64,000 nucleotides of DNA from Oxyruncus cristatus (Eukaryota > Chordata > Aves > Passeriformes > Cotingidae): positions 565,004 to 629,003 of the forward strand of contig VXAY01002880.1 in the NCBI GenBank assembly GCA_013399855.1. The letters are read 5' to 3'. The number at the start of each line of letters is the position of its first letter. Within the stretch, counting starts at the first letter, position 1. The notes beneath the pieces were generated by a model. The model made no database searches and was not told where the DNA came from. It saw only the letters and a list, made by a program, of their open reading frames with translations. Shown here piece by piece: positions 50,392 to 62,870 of the stretch. A program made the translations under genes and the position numbers.

Positions 50392-51559
50392 CTAAAAGAA
50401 GGACTTTGGGTTTCACAGTTTATCTGTGTTCAGAAGTAGTCAGAATGGATTCTCCCCTCCCATTCTCAACCTTGTTCTTTCAAATCTCCTGTGTTTAGTA
50501 TAAAATGCTTTCTGCTTGGAAAGAAAGTTCAATTTCTTTCAACATGGCACCTTTTCCTCTTGAATTGCCAACTCTTTTTTTTTTTTTTTTTAAGAGATGT
50601 TATTTTTAAATATACTGTTGTATTATTAAACTATGCTAGGATGCCATCTTAGAGAATGATTTGAAGTCTATTTTAAATTTTCCTTTGAACTGATTTTTAC
50701 AGTAACTGGTTTAGGCGCAAATTACAATTAATAAAGTTTTAACCCTTTTTAATCAGAATTAATGTATGTAAGTCTGAGTCTTGTTTTGAGTCTGAGCAAT
50801 CTACACAGATGTTTAAGAAATCTATATATTTGTGTCTGTCTCTTCTGCAAATATTTTTTTCCTGTTTTCATTTATTTAAATTCTCACTGCATGTGATATT
50901 CAAATGGTTACATTAGGTTTTTTTAACTCTATTTGTGTGCTTATCACCACTTAAAGCATTAAGAATGATGATTGTCCTGAGTTACGTTACAGTGTGGATA
51001 ATCTGGGTAAAGTTTTTGTGCTAGCTTTATTTGCCATTTATTTTTTATTTATGGAATTTTCAATATCCTCTTCATCAGTCCTCTTAGGACACCAGCTGTG
51101 AAGTACATCAGTTAATGTCCTGTGTGAGGGGTTATTATTCAGCAAAGATCTCAGGGCGAAGAGCTTTGGGTTTTGATTTGTTTGTTTCAGAAGACTGTGA
51201 GCAGGCTAGAAGAAAAGGTTTGGGTTAGATCAATATACCTCCATGGTTTTGCAGTGGCTAAACAGCTCAAATACTTGTTGAATCAATTTTTACACTAACT
51301 TCCAACTGTATCATGTCTGATTTAGCATAGATCTGGTAACCAAGAATATAAAAAATAAAAGAAATTAGGTCTATGAAAGAATACAAGCATATTACAGACC
51401 TGCTGCCTCACTTCTTGGTGACCCTGGTTTGAAAACCCCTGAAGATTTCCAGGCGAAGTGGCTGCTTGCCACTTTCTCTTAAACAAATATTTCCCTGGGG
51501 CTCCAGTGCAGCCAGGGACTACAACATCCATATAAGCCATCATTGCTGAAAATCTTTGT

Positions 51560-51660
51560 CACAGATATTAATTATACTGTATATTAATATATTAAGTATA
51601 TTAACATAATATATTAATTATATTAATTAGATATGAAATATATTATAATCTTATTATTAT
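51560..51660. repeat. AT-rich block of overlapping inverted repeats
   Basis: TATTAATATATTAA-type units repeat and mirror each other over about 100 bp with almost no G or C. Confidence 0.75.
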
Positions 51661-52214
51661 TCTGTTATCCAGGTGTTGCATGAAAAATATTACTGATCTA
51701 AGAGATGACAAGTTGAGACTGGGCATTATATAAAATCAGACGAGAGATAGAAAATTAATTGATTCCTACCAACAGATGCTCAGTACAAAGAATTTAAATA
51801 GCAGAAGCAGAGCCTTTCAAACTGTTTGAAAGCACCTGGTAGCATAGATTTCTCACAGCATGGACTCAATGCTTGTCTTTTATAGGGCTTATGGTGCTTT
51901 CTTTTATAATAATCTTTGCTCTTGTCATGACATGTCTCTAGCTGCGATGGGTTAAGGATATTTTTAAGCAATGTTTGTAAGAAAGGTAATATCAGTTCAT
52001 GTAATAGAAAATACTGTTGGATTTGGGAACAGGCAACCTTCCAGGCAAACAGACCAGTCTTTCATGTGTTCAAGAGCTTGTTCTTCTTTCTCTGTTATAG
52101 CAGTTGTTACAATGACATATTACATCCTCCTGCAAATCTTGTCTGCTTCAGACCACTGTCAAGTGTGAAAAGTTTTTAAGGTGGGTTTATACTAAGGTAA
52201 TCAAAATATTATAG

Positions 52215-52352
52215 GTTGTGTTTTTTGTGAGTTTGTGGTTTGTTTTTTTGTTTTGTTTTGGTTTGGTTTTGTTTGATTGTTTTTCTTTCATTGATTGTGT
52301 TTGATTTGATTGGTTTGTGTGGGGGGATGCTGTGGTTTGTTTTGTTTTGTGT
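52215..52352 (+). repeat. T/G-rich low-complexity tract
   Basis: Loose TTTTG and TTTGG units. The antisense frame rich in K, N, Q and T is a by-product. Confidence 0.85.
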
Positions 52353-52799
52353 TTTTTTTTCCACCTCAGCAGAAGCTTTTCAGTTTGTACCTGCTCAGAA
52401 TTTGCTATGATGCGTATTGCGCACAAAATTATGTGCTATGCACACTGACAATAAATGAAATAATATTTCTGTTCCCTTCAAATAGGCAATATGCTATTAA
52501 ATACCAAAAAAAAAAAATAAGAAAAAGAAAAGTATTGCTAAACTTTTCCTAGTGCCTTTGTTTTTTTTTAGTATGGTATTTTCTGACTATAAATATTACC
52601 AGTTTTACAAACTGAAACTATTATTACTTGGATTAAATATAATGCTAGTTCTGTAACTGATGAATTTTCAACAGTATATTATTGTGTCAAATTTTATGAA
52701 TTGACATTTTGGAAGATAACAACAGTAAATTAAATCCTTGAAGGGAAAGGTTGAGCTTTCCACTGCTACATAAGACAACTCCTGTATACTCCACTCTCT

Positions 52800-53277
52800 G
52801 CTTTGCTCCTCCCCAGCACAACGACATGGACCTTTTGGAGCAGGTCCAGAGGAGGGACACAAAGATGATTAGAGGGATGGAGCATCTTTCCTATGAGGAA
52901 AGACTGAGAGAATTGTGGTTGTTCAGCCCAGAAAAGAGAAGACTTAGGGGTGAACTTATTGTGGCCTCCCAGTACCTGAAGGGAGCCTACAGGAAAGCTG
53001 GAGAGGACATGAATTGATGGGACAAGAGGTAATAGGTTTAAACTGAAAGAGGGTAGGTTTTGATTACATATTAGGAAAAAATTCTTTACAGTGAGGGTGG
53101 TAGGACTCTGGAACAGGTTGCCCAAAGAAGTTGGTGATACCACATCCCTGGAAGTGTTCAAAGCCGGGTTAGATGGGGCCTTAAACAACCTAGTCTGGTA
53201 GAAGGTGTCCCTACCCATGGCAGTGGGGTTGAAACTAGATGGTTCCTTCCAATCCAAGCCATTCTATGATTTGATGA
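52800..53277 (+). mobile_element. CR1 LINE 3' end, sense orientation
   Basis: It shows 'ttggagcaggtccagaggagg', 'agatgattagagggatggagc', 'aggaaagactgagagaat', 'ttctttacagtgagggtgg', 'ctggaacaggttgccc', and the end 'ccattctatgat'. The 163-codon minus-strand frame at 52766-53257 is simply antisense CR1. Confidence 0.9.
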
Positions 53278-53822
53278 TAAACCAATAAGTATTTGTTTGT
53301 AAAAATATGTAGCTGATAAAATACAAAGAGATCTGAAACAAAATAGGCCTAAGAAATACTAAAGAAAATTTCAGGATGTGATATGGAAAGTTGATCAAAT
53401 ATTTTGAATAGAATGTAACTTTTCAAACATGACAGAGACATAAATTAAGAAGATCAACAAAGCTGACCCTGGATGTGAATGAAAGGAGAAAGTCAGCTGA
53501 GGAAAACAATTTTGATTAGAACATTTCTTTGGTCTTTACAAGCTTTATCTCTAATAAATTTACACAACATGATTCATACAGGTCATTAAAATAATATATT
53601 GGCAGAGATATGGTGCAAGATTATCTTGTTATTATGGAGAGAGTTTAATTAAAAGTTGCAACCATAGGTCACACAAAGTTATTCTCAATAATGACGCAGA
53701 CTTTTCAATACTTGGCAATATTTATGAAGTTATTTTACAGCCTCTATTAGGAATAAATTTTTTTCCATATTATTTAAATAATTTTACTGCTAGAGTAGTA
53801 GTGAGAACAGAAAAAAATGAAA

Positions 53823-53863
53823 GAACAGAAACAAATAAAAAAACAGAAACAAATAAATAAATT
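53823..53863 (+). repeat. Short tandem duplication
   Basis: Two adjacent copies of 'aacagaaacaaataaa', then a few AATA units. Confidence 0.8.
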
Positions 53864-55304
53864 GATATGCAAACAAAATTAGTTTACCAACTGTTAGTGC
53901 TGAGTTGCTGTGGTTTTATCACTAAAGCATGGCTGACCATAGCATTATGTAAATGATTATAAAATATTTAAGTAGGCTTTCAGAATGTAAAGGTTTTCTA
54001 CAGATCCAAATCCAGATCCAGAGCCTTTATGTAGATCTTCTGTGACTTTTTTTCCTGAGAGTGTAAAGGGGATGTGATATGAGATTGTTGTTCATTTTCA
54101 TGTCAGTGACTGAATTGTAGCATAAGAGAATCATCTCAGTTCTCCCTCATGTCCCCTTGGCAAGATTTGCTAAAGAAAGGATTGATGAATTTAGCTTTTA
54201 ATGGGAGATAAATTTAAGGGGTTCATTAGTTCAACCTAAACCCCTAAAACTGAGGATACGTGCAGGTTTTTTAAAAGGTGCTTCTGAATTTGCCCATATC
54301 TTCTGCTAGTAGAGATAAATATATATGAACCATTAACCAGGAGACTAAATCTGTTACATGCAGGAAAGCTTTTTTAGTGCAGTGCAGTCTCCAGAATCCA
54401 GAAATTAATTTCCAGGCCCATTTCTGCTGCGTACCACTCACTCCCCTGAACCTTTCTGCCTGACTTTAATGCTACAAGGTCCACTTCTACTACCTTATCA
54501 ATGACAGATTATGAAAGAAGAATTTCTCACTTTTCACCAGTATTTTAAATCAATTTCTGGAAGTAGATGTTCTCCACCTTTTTGTGTGGGTACATAATTA
54601 AAAAAAAAAAAAAAATAAATAACAACATCTGCAGAGCTTTAGGCTGCCCTGACAATTTACTTTCTTCTTCAGTGGATTTACATGTGTTTTCTGGACAAGC
54701 AAAGACATCCTCATGTGATTTCTGCTCCAGAGGATGTGAAAGTAGCTTAACATTGCTGCTATTTGGCATATATATATACTGGTTTGTTTACATAGCATAC
54801 CACATCTCTCTGAAATGCTACCCTGGCTGTTTTTATGGTTATTGAAGTGGCAATATATTTACTGTAGTAAGAGAATATTGTGTTCTTATATGTATATTAG
54901 CAATCTATAATGCCCTTCTGAACATGTAATTGTAAGAAATCAATGGTGAAAAGTGGTTACATATATATGAGCATGGTGTTTTAGATTATAATTTACATAG
55001 TTTATACTTATTTTGAAAAAGTTTGATTGGCAGTTTATTTTCTCTTCATGTTTTAGATCAGCTCTTCCTCATTGCTTTTCTCAAAGTGTTTCTTACAAAG
55101 TTTACTTGCTAGAAAGGTAACTTCTTTTTAAAATTAATTTGTTTCTTTTTCTTTGACATAATTTTAAGATACTAATGCAATAGTGTAATAGTTATAACTT
55201 CAAAGGAATTTATTACAACAATAGAGTTTTTGTATCCCTGGAAAGGTTTATTTCGTGCCGTGAGTTCATTTAACATCTATGTCGTACTTATCTGTCAAAC
55301 TCAC

Positions 55305-55335
55305 CCATTTATTCAGTAATGTCTCATCATTCTCT
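55305..55335 (-). CDS. Weak candidate exon (31 bp)
   Basis: The acceptor is gcctttgtcttgctagcag and the donor TGG/GTGAGTT. One frame only is open, phase 2 to 0, reading ENDETLLNKW. Its phase-0 end would fit the start of the candidate at 50338-50391. It could be a further upstream exon of the minus-strand gene, but it is too short to be secure. Confidence 0.22.
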
Positions 55336-57756
55336 CTGCTAGCAAGACAAAGGCATTAGACTTCTTTAAATTTTAACTAAACCTAGGTAATTGGTCACAA
55401 TGGATTTCTCTGAAAGTCATTTTGCACTTTAATTGAAATATTGACTTTTGTGAAGTGAAAAACTCATTTTGCACACTCAAGATCTCAGCAACTCTTAAAA
55501 GTCTTCAGACAGGTATTAACTGCAGTGTAGAGACGTGTTGGTTCTGTACAAGATAAAGTGAGTTATCCTATTCCCTTTTCTTACATTTAAATGTATAGAA
55601 CTGGAAGCCAAACACAAGTTCCAATTTAACTTTTTTTGCATGGAATAATATTCTGGAAAGGTCAACACCTTAGTAAATAAGGCCCTTTCCTGGAGATATT
55701 GCTGTCACACTGAGTGAGTATTCATTACAAAACCTCATCAGCATTTTGTCCTGTGGTTCTGCATGAAGAGTGCGACCCATAATTGTTTCTGACAGGGAAA
55801 TATTATTGGGGAGTGAAGTGAAACACCAAAAACTTTGGTTATCTGATACATTTTTCAATTACAATCTCAAACTCAACTGATTTGAGAAATAAAATTAATT
55901 TTAAAGTTAGTCATCCTTTCCGGGTAAGCAAATGACAAGTAACAGTTATAACCAAAAAGTCCCTTATGTTTTTGAACTTAGAGTTATTTATATAAGAACA
56001 GCTATTTTCAGTATTAGCCTATGTATGGATGCAGGTATAAACTAAGGTATTTTTATTCACCTTTTGTTGAGAATGAAAGTACATCAAACATCCATTTGCT
56101 CCCAAGGCTTAATTTCATTTATCTTATTGAAGTTCTGTGAGTATACTCTTTCTTTTCTTTTTTAAAAATATGGTAGTAAGATAACATGTCTAGTGTAAAA
56201 AAATAAAAAGAGAAAGGAAAAAGTTGACTGAAATTATCATTAAGTGTTCTTATATTTTGGTAGGTAATCTGAGACACTGAAATGCAGCTTCTAAAAGAGT
56301 TGAGAAATCTTCATCATGTATCTTTCAAGGGCAAAATGAAAATAAGAATTGAATGGCTTTGAACTACCTTTGTGGGTCAAGCCAAAGATCATTCAGGTCT
56401 TCTGCCTGAAGTATCATTTGAAGGCATTTAGGGAAAAATGCAATCACAGAATATGCAAAAATTAAACTTTTCATCATTTTCTCAAAGGTTTTAGTGATGG
56501 CAGGACTTCGACCACCCTGTTTAATAGCAAGAGAAAAACTTTTTTCACTTAAAGTTTTGATTGATCTTGGACACCCTTACACTTTTGATCTCCAGAACAT
56601 TGTATGTCACATTAATTCCACAATTAATTAAGAGTTTTGTGAAAAACGTTTTCTTTTGTGCCACTGTGACTCCTGATTTCACTGGCTGCCTGATAATCCT
56701 TGAATTATAAAAAAATGGATCATCACTGCTTATTTTTTTCTTGAATGTATGGATCTATGTTATATGCTCTGCTTGTTCTGTTTGCTGAAGTATAAAAATC
56801 TAGACTATTAATGTCTTCACATGAAAAACATTGCATACTTTCTTGTCCCTCTCCATGCATTCTTTAATTCTCAAGACTGTAGAATAATTGTTTCTCTTTT
56901 TTTTTTTCATGTTTAACCTACCTGTATATTAAACAGATGGGGTTTTTTTTGAAACTAACTGTAATGTTTCCAAGATTTCTTTCCTAAATGGCAATATTCT
57001 CAATTGAGCCATTTTCTGTAGGTTTCATTAGAAGTTTCATTTTGTGGAAAATTTTACATTGCTATTTAGTTTAATCTCTTTATCACTCAATAGTGTGATT
57101 TTTTAATTTATTTTTTTTTTAGCTCTTTACAGTCAACATTGACATTTCAGATCACCTGTAAGTTTTTTGTAGTTCACTATCTATTCTATTTTACAGGTTA
57201 TGAACAGATAAACACATTCACATACAATCGAAAAAAACCAAGAATTTTGGAAAGTTAGTTTTTCTGTTGGCTTAAAAAAACCCAAAAATGCCTTTTATCT
57301 AATGTTCTTCAGGGATTTCTGACATGAAAAATTCTCCCCAAAACCCCAGAAGATTTGCAAAGAGAATTTAAAATACATTCTTAAAAAATTATACATAATT
57401 CACTTCTTTTCAGCTTCTGTTACTGGTGGCAAAGTGGTCTTCTCAGACATATAACTTTCATCTGAAGAACTGTTGAAAAACTGGGAAGATAGGAAAATTG
57501 TTACAGAACCAGAAATCTTCTGGTTTTATAATATATTCTAAGATGTTCTTGGAGGCGAATTAAACAGGTGGTGCACAGGATTCCAATGTTTTAGGAAAAA
57601 ACTAGCAGGAGAGAATGTTTAAGAAGGAATATTTATCACCAAATTCTACAAGATTTAGAGAGAACAGCTGGATACAAGTCTGTAAATTTTAAATATGACC
57701 TGTCCTAAAAGCTATAGTATTTCACTTTAAATTAGCTGAAAATATTTATATGCCTT

Positions 57757-57870
57757 CATAGAATCTTAAAATTGTTTTGGGTTAGAAGGGGCTTAAAAGA
57801 TCATCCAAATCCAACCCCCCTGCCCTGGTCAGGGAACCTTCCACTAGACCAGGCTGCATCTTCACTTGAA
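57757..57870 (-). mobile_element. CR1 LINE 3' tail, antisense orientation
   Basis: 'catagaatctta', 'tttgggttagaaggggctta', 'aaagatcatccaaatccaac' and 'ccactagaccaggctgc' are the CR1 3' end reversed. The rest of the element, if present, is too decayed to follow past about 57870. Confidence 0.85.
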
Positions 57871-59911
57871 ACCAAGCCAAGTTTCCTGTTGTAGTCAAAC
57901 CTTTCGGGTAACCATGACTCGGGAAGCAAGACATGCATTTGTCACACCCTAGCTTATAAAAATTCACAAGATAATGACACATCTTTGTTGTATTTATTTA
58001 TTTTCATTCAGAATATGATGAATATTTAAAAATTACAATCAGTATTATATTTTATTTATAAAATATTTTAAAAATAATATCCTTTTTACTTGCTCCTGTT
58101 TTCGTAAACCTTTACATTAAAAGTGATTTATGTAATCACTAAGGCAGGTGTTTATCCTGAGAGCCCATAATACATTTACAGACAGAAAAAACTGATGCAG
58201 TTTAAGTGCTACTTGAGCCATTTGCTTTTTTCAAGAAGAAATCATCCTATGTTCCTCTGTTTAGAGAATAGAAGAATTACCTGAATTACTTCTGCTTTAA
58301 GAAAGTGAAATGAATCATACAGACATATGATTGTATGTGCATACATATATGAAAAGCATTCTAGAAAATAAAAAGATAGTGAGGTTGTAAAAGGTTTATC
58401 AAGACGGCTATTTTGGCTAGTGAAATGCTACCCCTTTCCCACCTACAATGCTGTGTGTGCTCTAAGAGTCATCACAAGACTGAAGCAGCACAAGGGGAAA
58501 AAGAAAGGTGGTGGAAAACAGCTTTGCCTCACTCTTAGACATGAAATGTATGTATGTTACTTCAGAAATTGTCTGCTTAACTGACTTTGTACATGCTACA
58601 GAAATGATTTGCAGTCATCATAGAGACTACTTAATGAGACAAGGTGCAAATAAGGTTAAGCACTGCAACAGCACTGTCTGAGCAAGATGAACAGTCTGTT
58701 TGGTACTGTGAGCATGAAGTAAACAGTCATACAAGTCAAAATATGAAAAAGCTTTTCTGTGTTTGCCTGGAGCTTCCAGTACTTCTGTATTTTTTTAGGA
58801 AACAAAATTTAAGAGGTTACCCTCATGTGATCCTGCACCTATAAATATTTAGGCTCTTCAAATATGGTATGCTCTCAAAAATGTCTCCCTTTCTGATAGT
58901 GGTCAATATCTACTACTTCTTTGGTATTCTTCCCCCTGTTGTGCACCTTTTAGTGCGTATTTACAAGCAGAAGCCCTAGAACACTTGGTATCTCATCAAA
59001 GTAAATTTTTTGAGTCTCATCCTTCAGCTTCAAACTGTCTATTACTACATTTGTAGGGAAAATGATGTTCTTCCAAATCTGATACCTCTCTGGTACACCT
59101 GTGTCTCAAGTAGACTAATACTGTAGAAGAGTAGTTTTTTGCATCATGAACTAACTAGAGGACAGGGAGTGAAGTGAAAAGGCAGAAGATTGGAGCTGTA
59201 GCTTCATTTCTATTAGACAGTAGTTGAAACTGCTTGCCTTTTCTTCAAAATTAGACCTCTGAGTTGAAGTATACCACTTGCTGGGTATGGCAGTCTATTT
59301 GCACTTAGAAATATAAGAAGTCGAGAATGAATTCTTGTAGCAAAATATCTTGTTTGATTTCAGCTAAGATATTGGACTGTGTCTCATTTTTGACTTTTAC
59401 TGAGATATGAAAGATTTTTAAAATCAAGAATAATCCAAGAAATGTACACACACAGACACATACATATATGTTTGCATTGAGTACATTATCATTGCTTATT
59501 TCTTCTGCTCTTCAAATTCCTCAAAGCAAATATGCCTGTGTTGCAGTGGGACTTTACTGTATTTGATTTAAGTGTTAATAAATATGATTAGTATGGGTCA
59601 CATATATTGTAGTTTTAGATGATTTCAATTTTCAAACCCTAAAATTCTTTCAGCTAATAATTTCCTCATCTACTGTATTTCAGTGTAGGACCTCCATATG
59701 TAATTATCATACAGATAAGTACTTCTTTCTGTGTTCTAAATTGGCTAATTACTGGGGAGCTTAATTACTATGTTACCAGAAATTCGCTGAGTGTAAAGAT
59801 ATCTTGAGCTACAGAATGAGGAAAGAGTAAGCCTGATACTTTCTTCTGCTGATCAGAGCTGTGATAAAAGTTTGATTTATCTTTTCTCCTATGTATTCGA
59901 TTTATATATTT
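57871..59911. other. AT-rich stretch
   Basis: Nothing recognised on either strand. Confidence 0.4.
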
Positions 59912-60725
59912 GGTATGCTTGGCAAGATTTTGGTAGCAGGAGAACTACAGGAGCGGCTTCTGTCAGAAGATGATATAGGGTGCCCACATGCCTGGCAGAC
60001 CCAGTGCCTGGCACAGAATCACAGCATATGCTGACCATGCTGAAGCAGATATCCATTTTGCAGACCACAGAGGACCCCACGCTGCAGCAGGTAGGTGTGT
60101 CCTGACGACAGCTGCAGTCCATGGAGAGCCCATCCTTGAGCAGGTTTTCTGGCAGGACCTGTGGCCCAAAAGGGGACCCATGCTAGAAGCAGTCTGTTTC
60201 TGAAGGACTGTATCCTGTGCAAGGGACCCACACTGTAGGAATTCATGGAAAACTGCAGCCCATGGGACAGACCAACATTGGAGCAATTTGTGAATGACTG
60301 ACTCGTGTAGGTGGGACCCTATGCTGGAGCAGGAGAAGGAGCAACGGAGACAATGAACAGCATCATGAACTGACCACAAACCCCAATCTCTGTCCCCCTG
60401 TGCCTCTTGAGACATGGAAATTAAAAGAGTAAGGGGTGAAGCTGAGCCTGGGAAGAAGGGAGGAGTGGCAGGAATGAGATTTTAGATTTATTCTAATTTC
60501 TTATTATATTTATCTTTTTAATTGGCAAGAAATTAAATTAATTTGCTCAAGCTGAGTCCATTTTTCCCATGACAGTCATTGCAGAATGAGTTCTCCCTCT
60601 CCTTATCTGAACTCACAAGCTTTTTGTTGTATTTTGTTGTATTTTCTCCGCCTGTCCAGCTGAGGAGGGGAGTGATAGAGCAGTTTGGCAGGCACCTGGC
60701 AGCCAGCCAAGGTCAACCCACCACA
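59912..60725 (+). mobile_element. Avian LTR, plus orientation, internal deletion
   Basis: It starts near 'tatgcttggcaagattttggtagc' with 'cggcttctgtcagaag', and has tandem-like units 'gaccccacgctgcagcagg' and 'gggacccatgctagaagcag'. It continues with 'catgaactgaccacaaacccc' and 'aagctgagcctgggaagaag', and ends 'ccagccaaggtcaacccaccaca'. This is a long LTR family I know from birds. Part of U3 after about 59970 is missing compared with the minus-strand copy at 61972-62870. All open frames here on both strands, including the 150-codon one at 59963-60415, are LTR sequence. Confidence 0.85.
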
Positions 60726-61971
60726 TTCTAATTGAGTGTTTTCTTGGTAAATTGCATTCTGGTTTAGTATTGCAACAAAGAATATGTATATGTTATTTGA
60801 TTATTAAAATATTTTATTAGATTTTAAAGATAAGAAGTCTGGCCACTTACAAGTAAGAGAACTGGAAAATGCTTTTGCACAAACTATAAAATTATAGGAT
60901 CATATTTTAAAGTACTTTCTTCACCGATATAGGATTGTCTGTCATCACTATACAATTAAAATTAACCAACGTTCAGGAAAAAAAGGAATGTATGGTCTTT
61001 AATTGTAAAATCTGATAGATGTTAGCCACCTGAGGTTAACCAATAGATGAGGTGCTATTTTAAGGATTTTGTTTATTTATTAATTATTAAATTAGCCAGT
61101 GTTATTTTAGACAGCTGTATCTTGAACCTCTGTATCTAGGATTTGTATTAAGAACCCTTTTCATAACCTTTAAATTTACTCAAAAAAGAATTAAAGGAAG
61201 AAACAATGAAGTAATGCAACAAGAATTGTATTTCTTGGTATATTCCCTCGTTCAGTGGACAAAGTTTGAGTATTTTAAGTAATTGGATTAAGCCATATGA
61301 ATTCTCTTTCCTTTAATAAAGATGTTGGCAGAAAACTTCCTGTTCTCTTTTTAATCCATTTAGCAATTCCCCACAGAATAGCACACTCATTATGAGTAGT
61401 AGATTCCTTTGAAAAACAGATAAGTAATTTATTCTCTTGTGTCAAGTTACTTTACATTCAAATATGCAAGGCGATGTAAAGTACAAGAATATTTTTTTAC
61501 ATGTGTTTTGAACACATGTCTGAACAAAAAAGATAGTTGCTATATATGCTTTAATTGGAGGAAAACACAACTAGTTTATCTGGGAATTGAAATAATTCTT
61601 AGGGCACAGATCATCTTTCTGTACTCACATATCTTCCGCCAGTGAAGAATTAGTTACTATAGGTCATTCAAGTTTGTTTTCTACCCATTGCTGATACCCA
61701 ATAAGTGGGTATTTGAATGTTAATTATTGAACATGCTGTATTGGAGCTTAAAACTATATAGAATATCTAACAGAACAACAGGTAAACTAAGAAATGGCAG
61801 GTCAGAAAAGATCTTGTGAGGGTGATAAAGGCTTCTGGAAGTCCTAAACACAGAGTGAAGTCTATAAAGAAATGGTTTAAAAAATAATGTCTCAGTTTTT
61901 ACTGTATTTTTTTCTACATGTTTTTAGGTATCACTTACCCTACAAGTCATGGAATTATAACTATTTTTATA
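60726..61971. other. AT-rich spacer between two inverted LTRs
   Basis: No retroviral coding remnant is visible, so the two LTRs do not flank a provirus. Confidence 0.5.
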
Positions 61972-62870
61972 TGTGCCAGGTTTACCTTTGCTGCCTGGCA
62001 GATACCCACCTAGTCACTCTTATACTCCCTCTCTGTCATGGGAAAATAAGAGGAAAAAGCTCAAGGATTGAGATAAAAATATGGAGATCATTAATGTTTC
62101 TACCATCAAGGGCAAAACAGTCAAGCCTCATGAAACTAATGTAATCTATTACCAATTAAATAAGGTATGTAAGGAGAAAAGCAAGGACAAAATTATAACA
62201 GCACCTTTGCCCTACATCTTTTTTTCCCTAGGCCTATCTTTACCCTTTTGTTTCTAACTCTCTACCACCTCCTCCTCCCAGAGGGGTGCAGGGTGAATGG
62301 GCAATTGGCATTGCACTCAGTTCATAACAGTTCATCTCTCTGTCCTTCCTCAGGCTTTTATCGTTTTCCAGCATGGGGCCCCTTCTCCAGGACAAAACTG
62401 CTGCAAGATGCGTCCTCCACCAGCCATGGTCCTTCAGTAATACCTGGTCCAGCATGGAGCTTCATTTTTTTCAAGACTTTGGGTTTTTTTGGAAATAACC
62501 ACCTGCTCTGGTGTACTGACCTCCATGGGCTAACAATAGCTGCTCCAGGGTGATCCTCACCATGGACCGCACGGGAGACACTGCTTAAGTGCCTGGAGCA
62601 CCTCCTCCCTCTCCTTGTATGACCTTGGTGCTTCCGGGATCATTTCTTGCATTTGTTTTCTGCCTCCATTACTCCTCTCTGCTTTCAGGCCTTTTGTGTT
62701 TGTTTTCTTCAATATCTTACCACAGAGGCACCACCAGCTTGGCTGAAGGGCTCAGCTATGATTATTATGGGTCCACTGCGGAGGTAGGTGGGACCTGCCA
62801 CATGTGGCGAAGTGCAGAGCCTGCCCTCTCCTCCCACAGGAACACTGCCCCAAACCATCTGGTTAAATTT
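61972..62870 (-). mobile_element. Avian LTR, minus orientation, same family
   Basis: The plus strand starts 'tgtgccaggtttacctttgctg', the reversed LTR end. It then gives 'ctccatgggctaaca', 'cctggagcacctcctccc', 'gtatgaccttggtgcttcc', 'tattaccacagaggcacca'-like and 'ctgaagggctcagct' in the reverse order of the family. It keeps the U3 part that the copy at 59912 has lost. Open frames at 62240-62921 are LTR sequence. The right edge is approximate. Confidence 0.8.

Larger units (their letters stand above)
53278..57756. other. AT-rich stretch
   Basis: No repeat family recognised. Minor features are the short duplication at 53823-53863 and poly-A at 54600-54615. Confidence 0.4.

Noticed and set aside
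52766..53257. 163-codon minus-strand open frame, the longest in the window
   Set aside because: It is the antisense of a CR1 3' end and carries no gene.
59963..60415. 150-codon minus-strand frame with overlapping smaller ones
   Set aside because: It lies wholly inside an LTR. The Gly, Ser and Trp-rich translation comes from LTR sub-repeats.
59912..62870. A provirus flanked by two LTRs
   Set aside because: The LTRs are inverted and diverged, and no retroviral genes lie between them.
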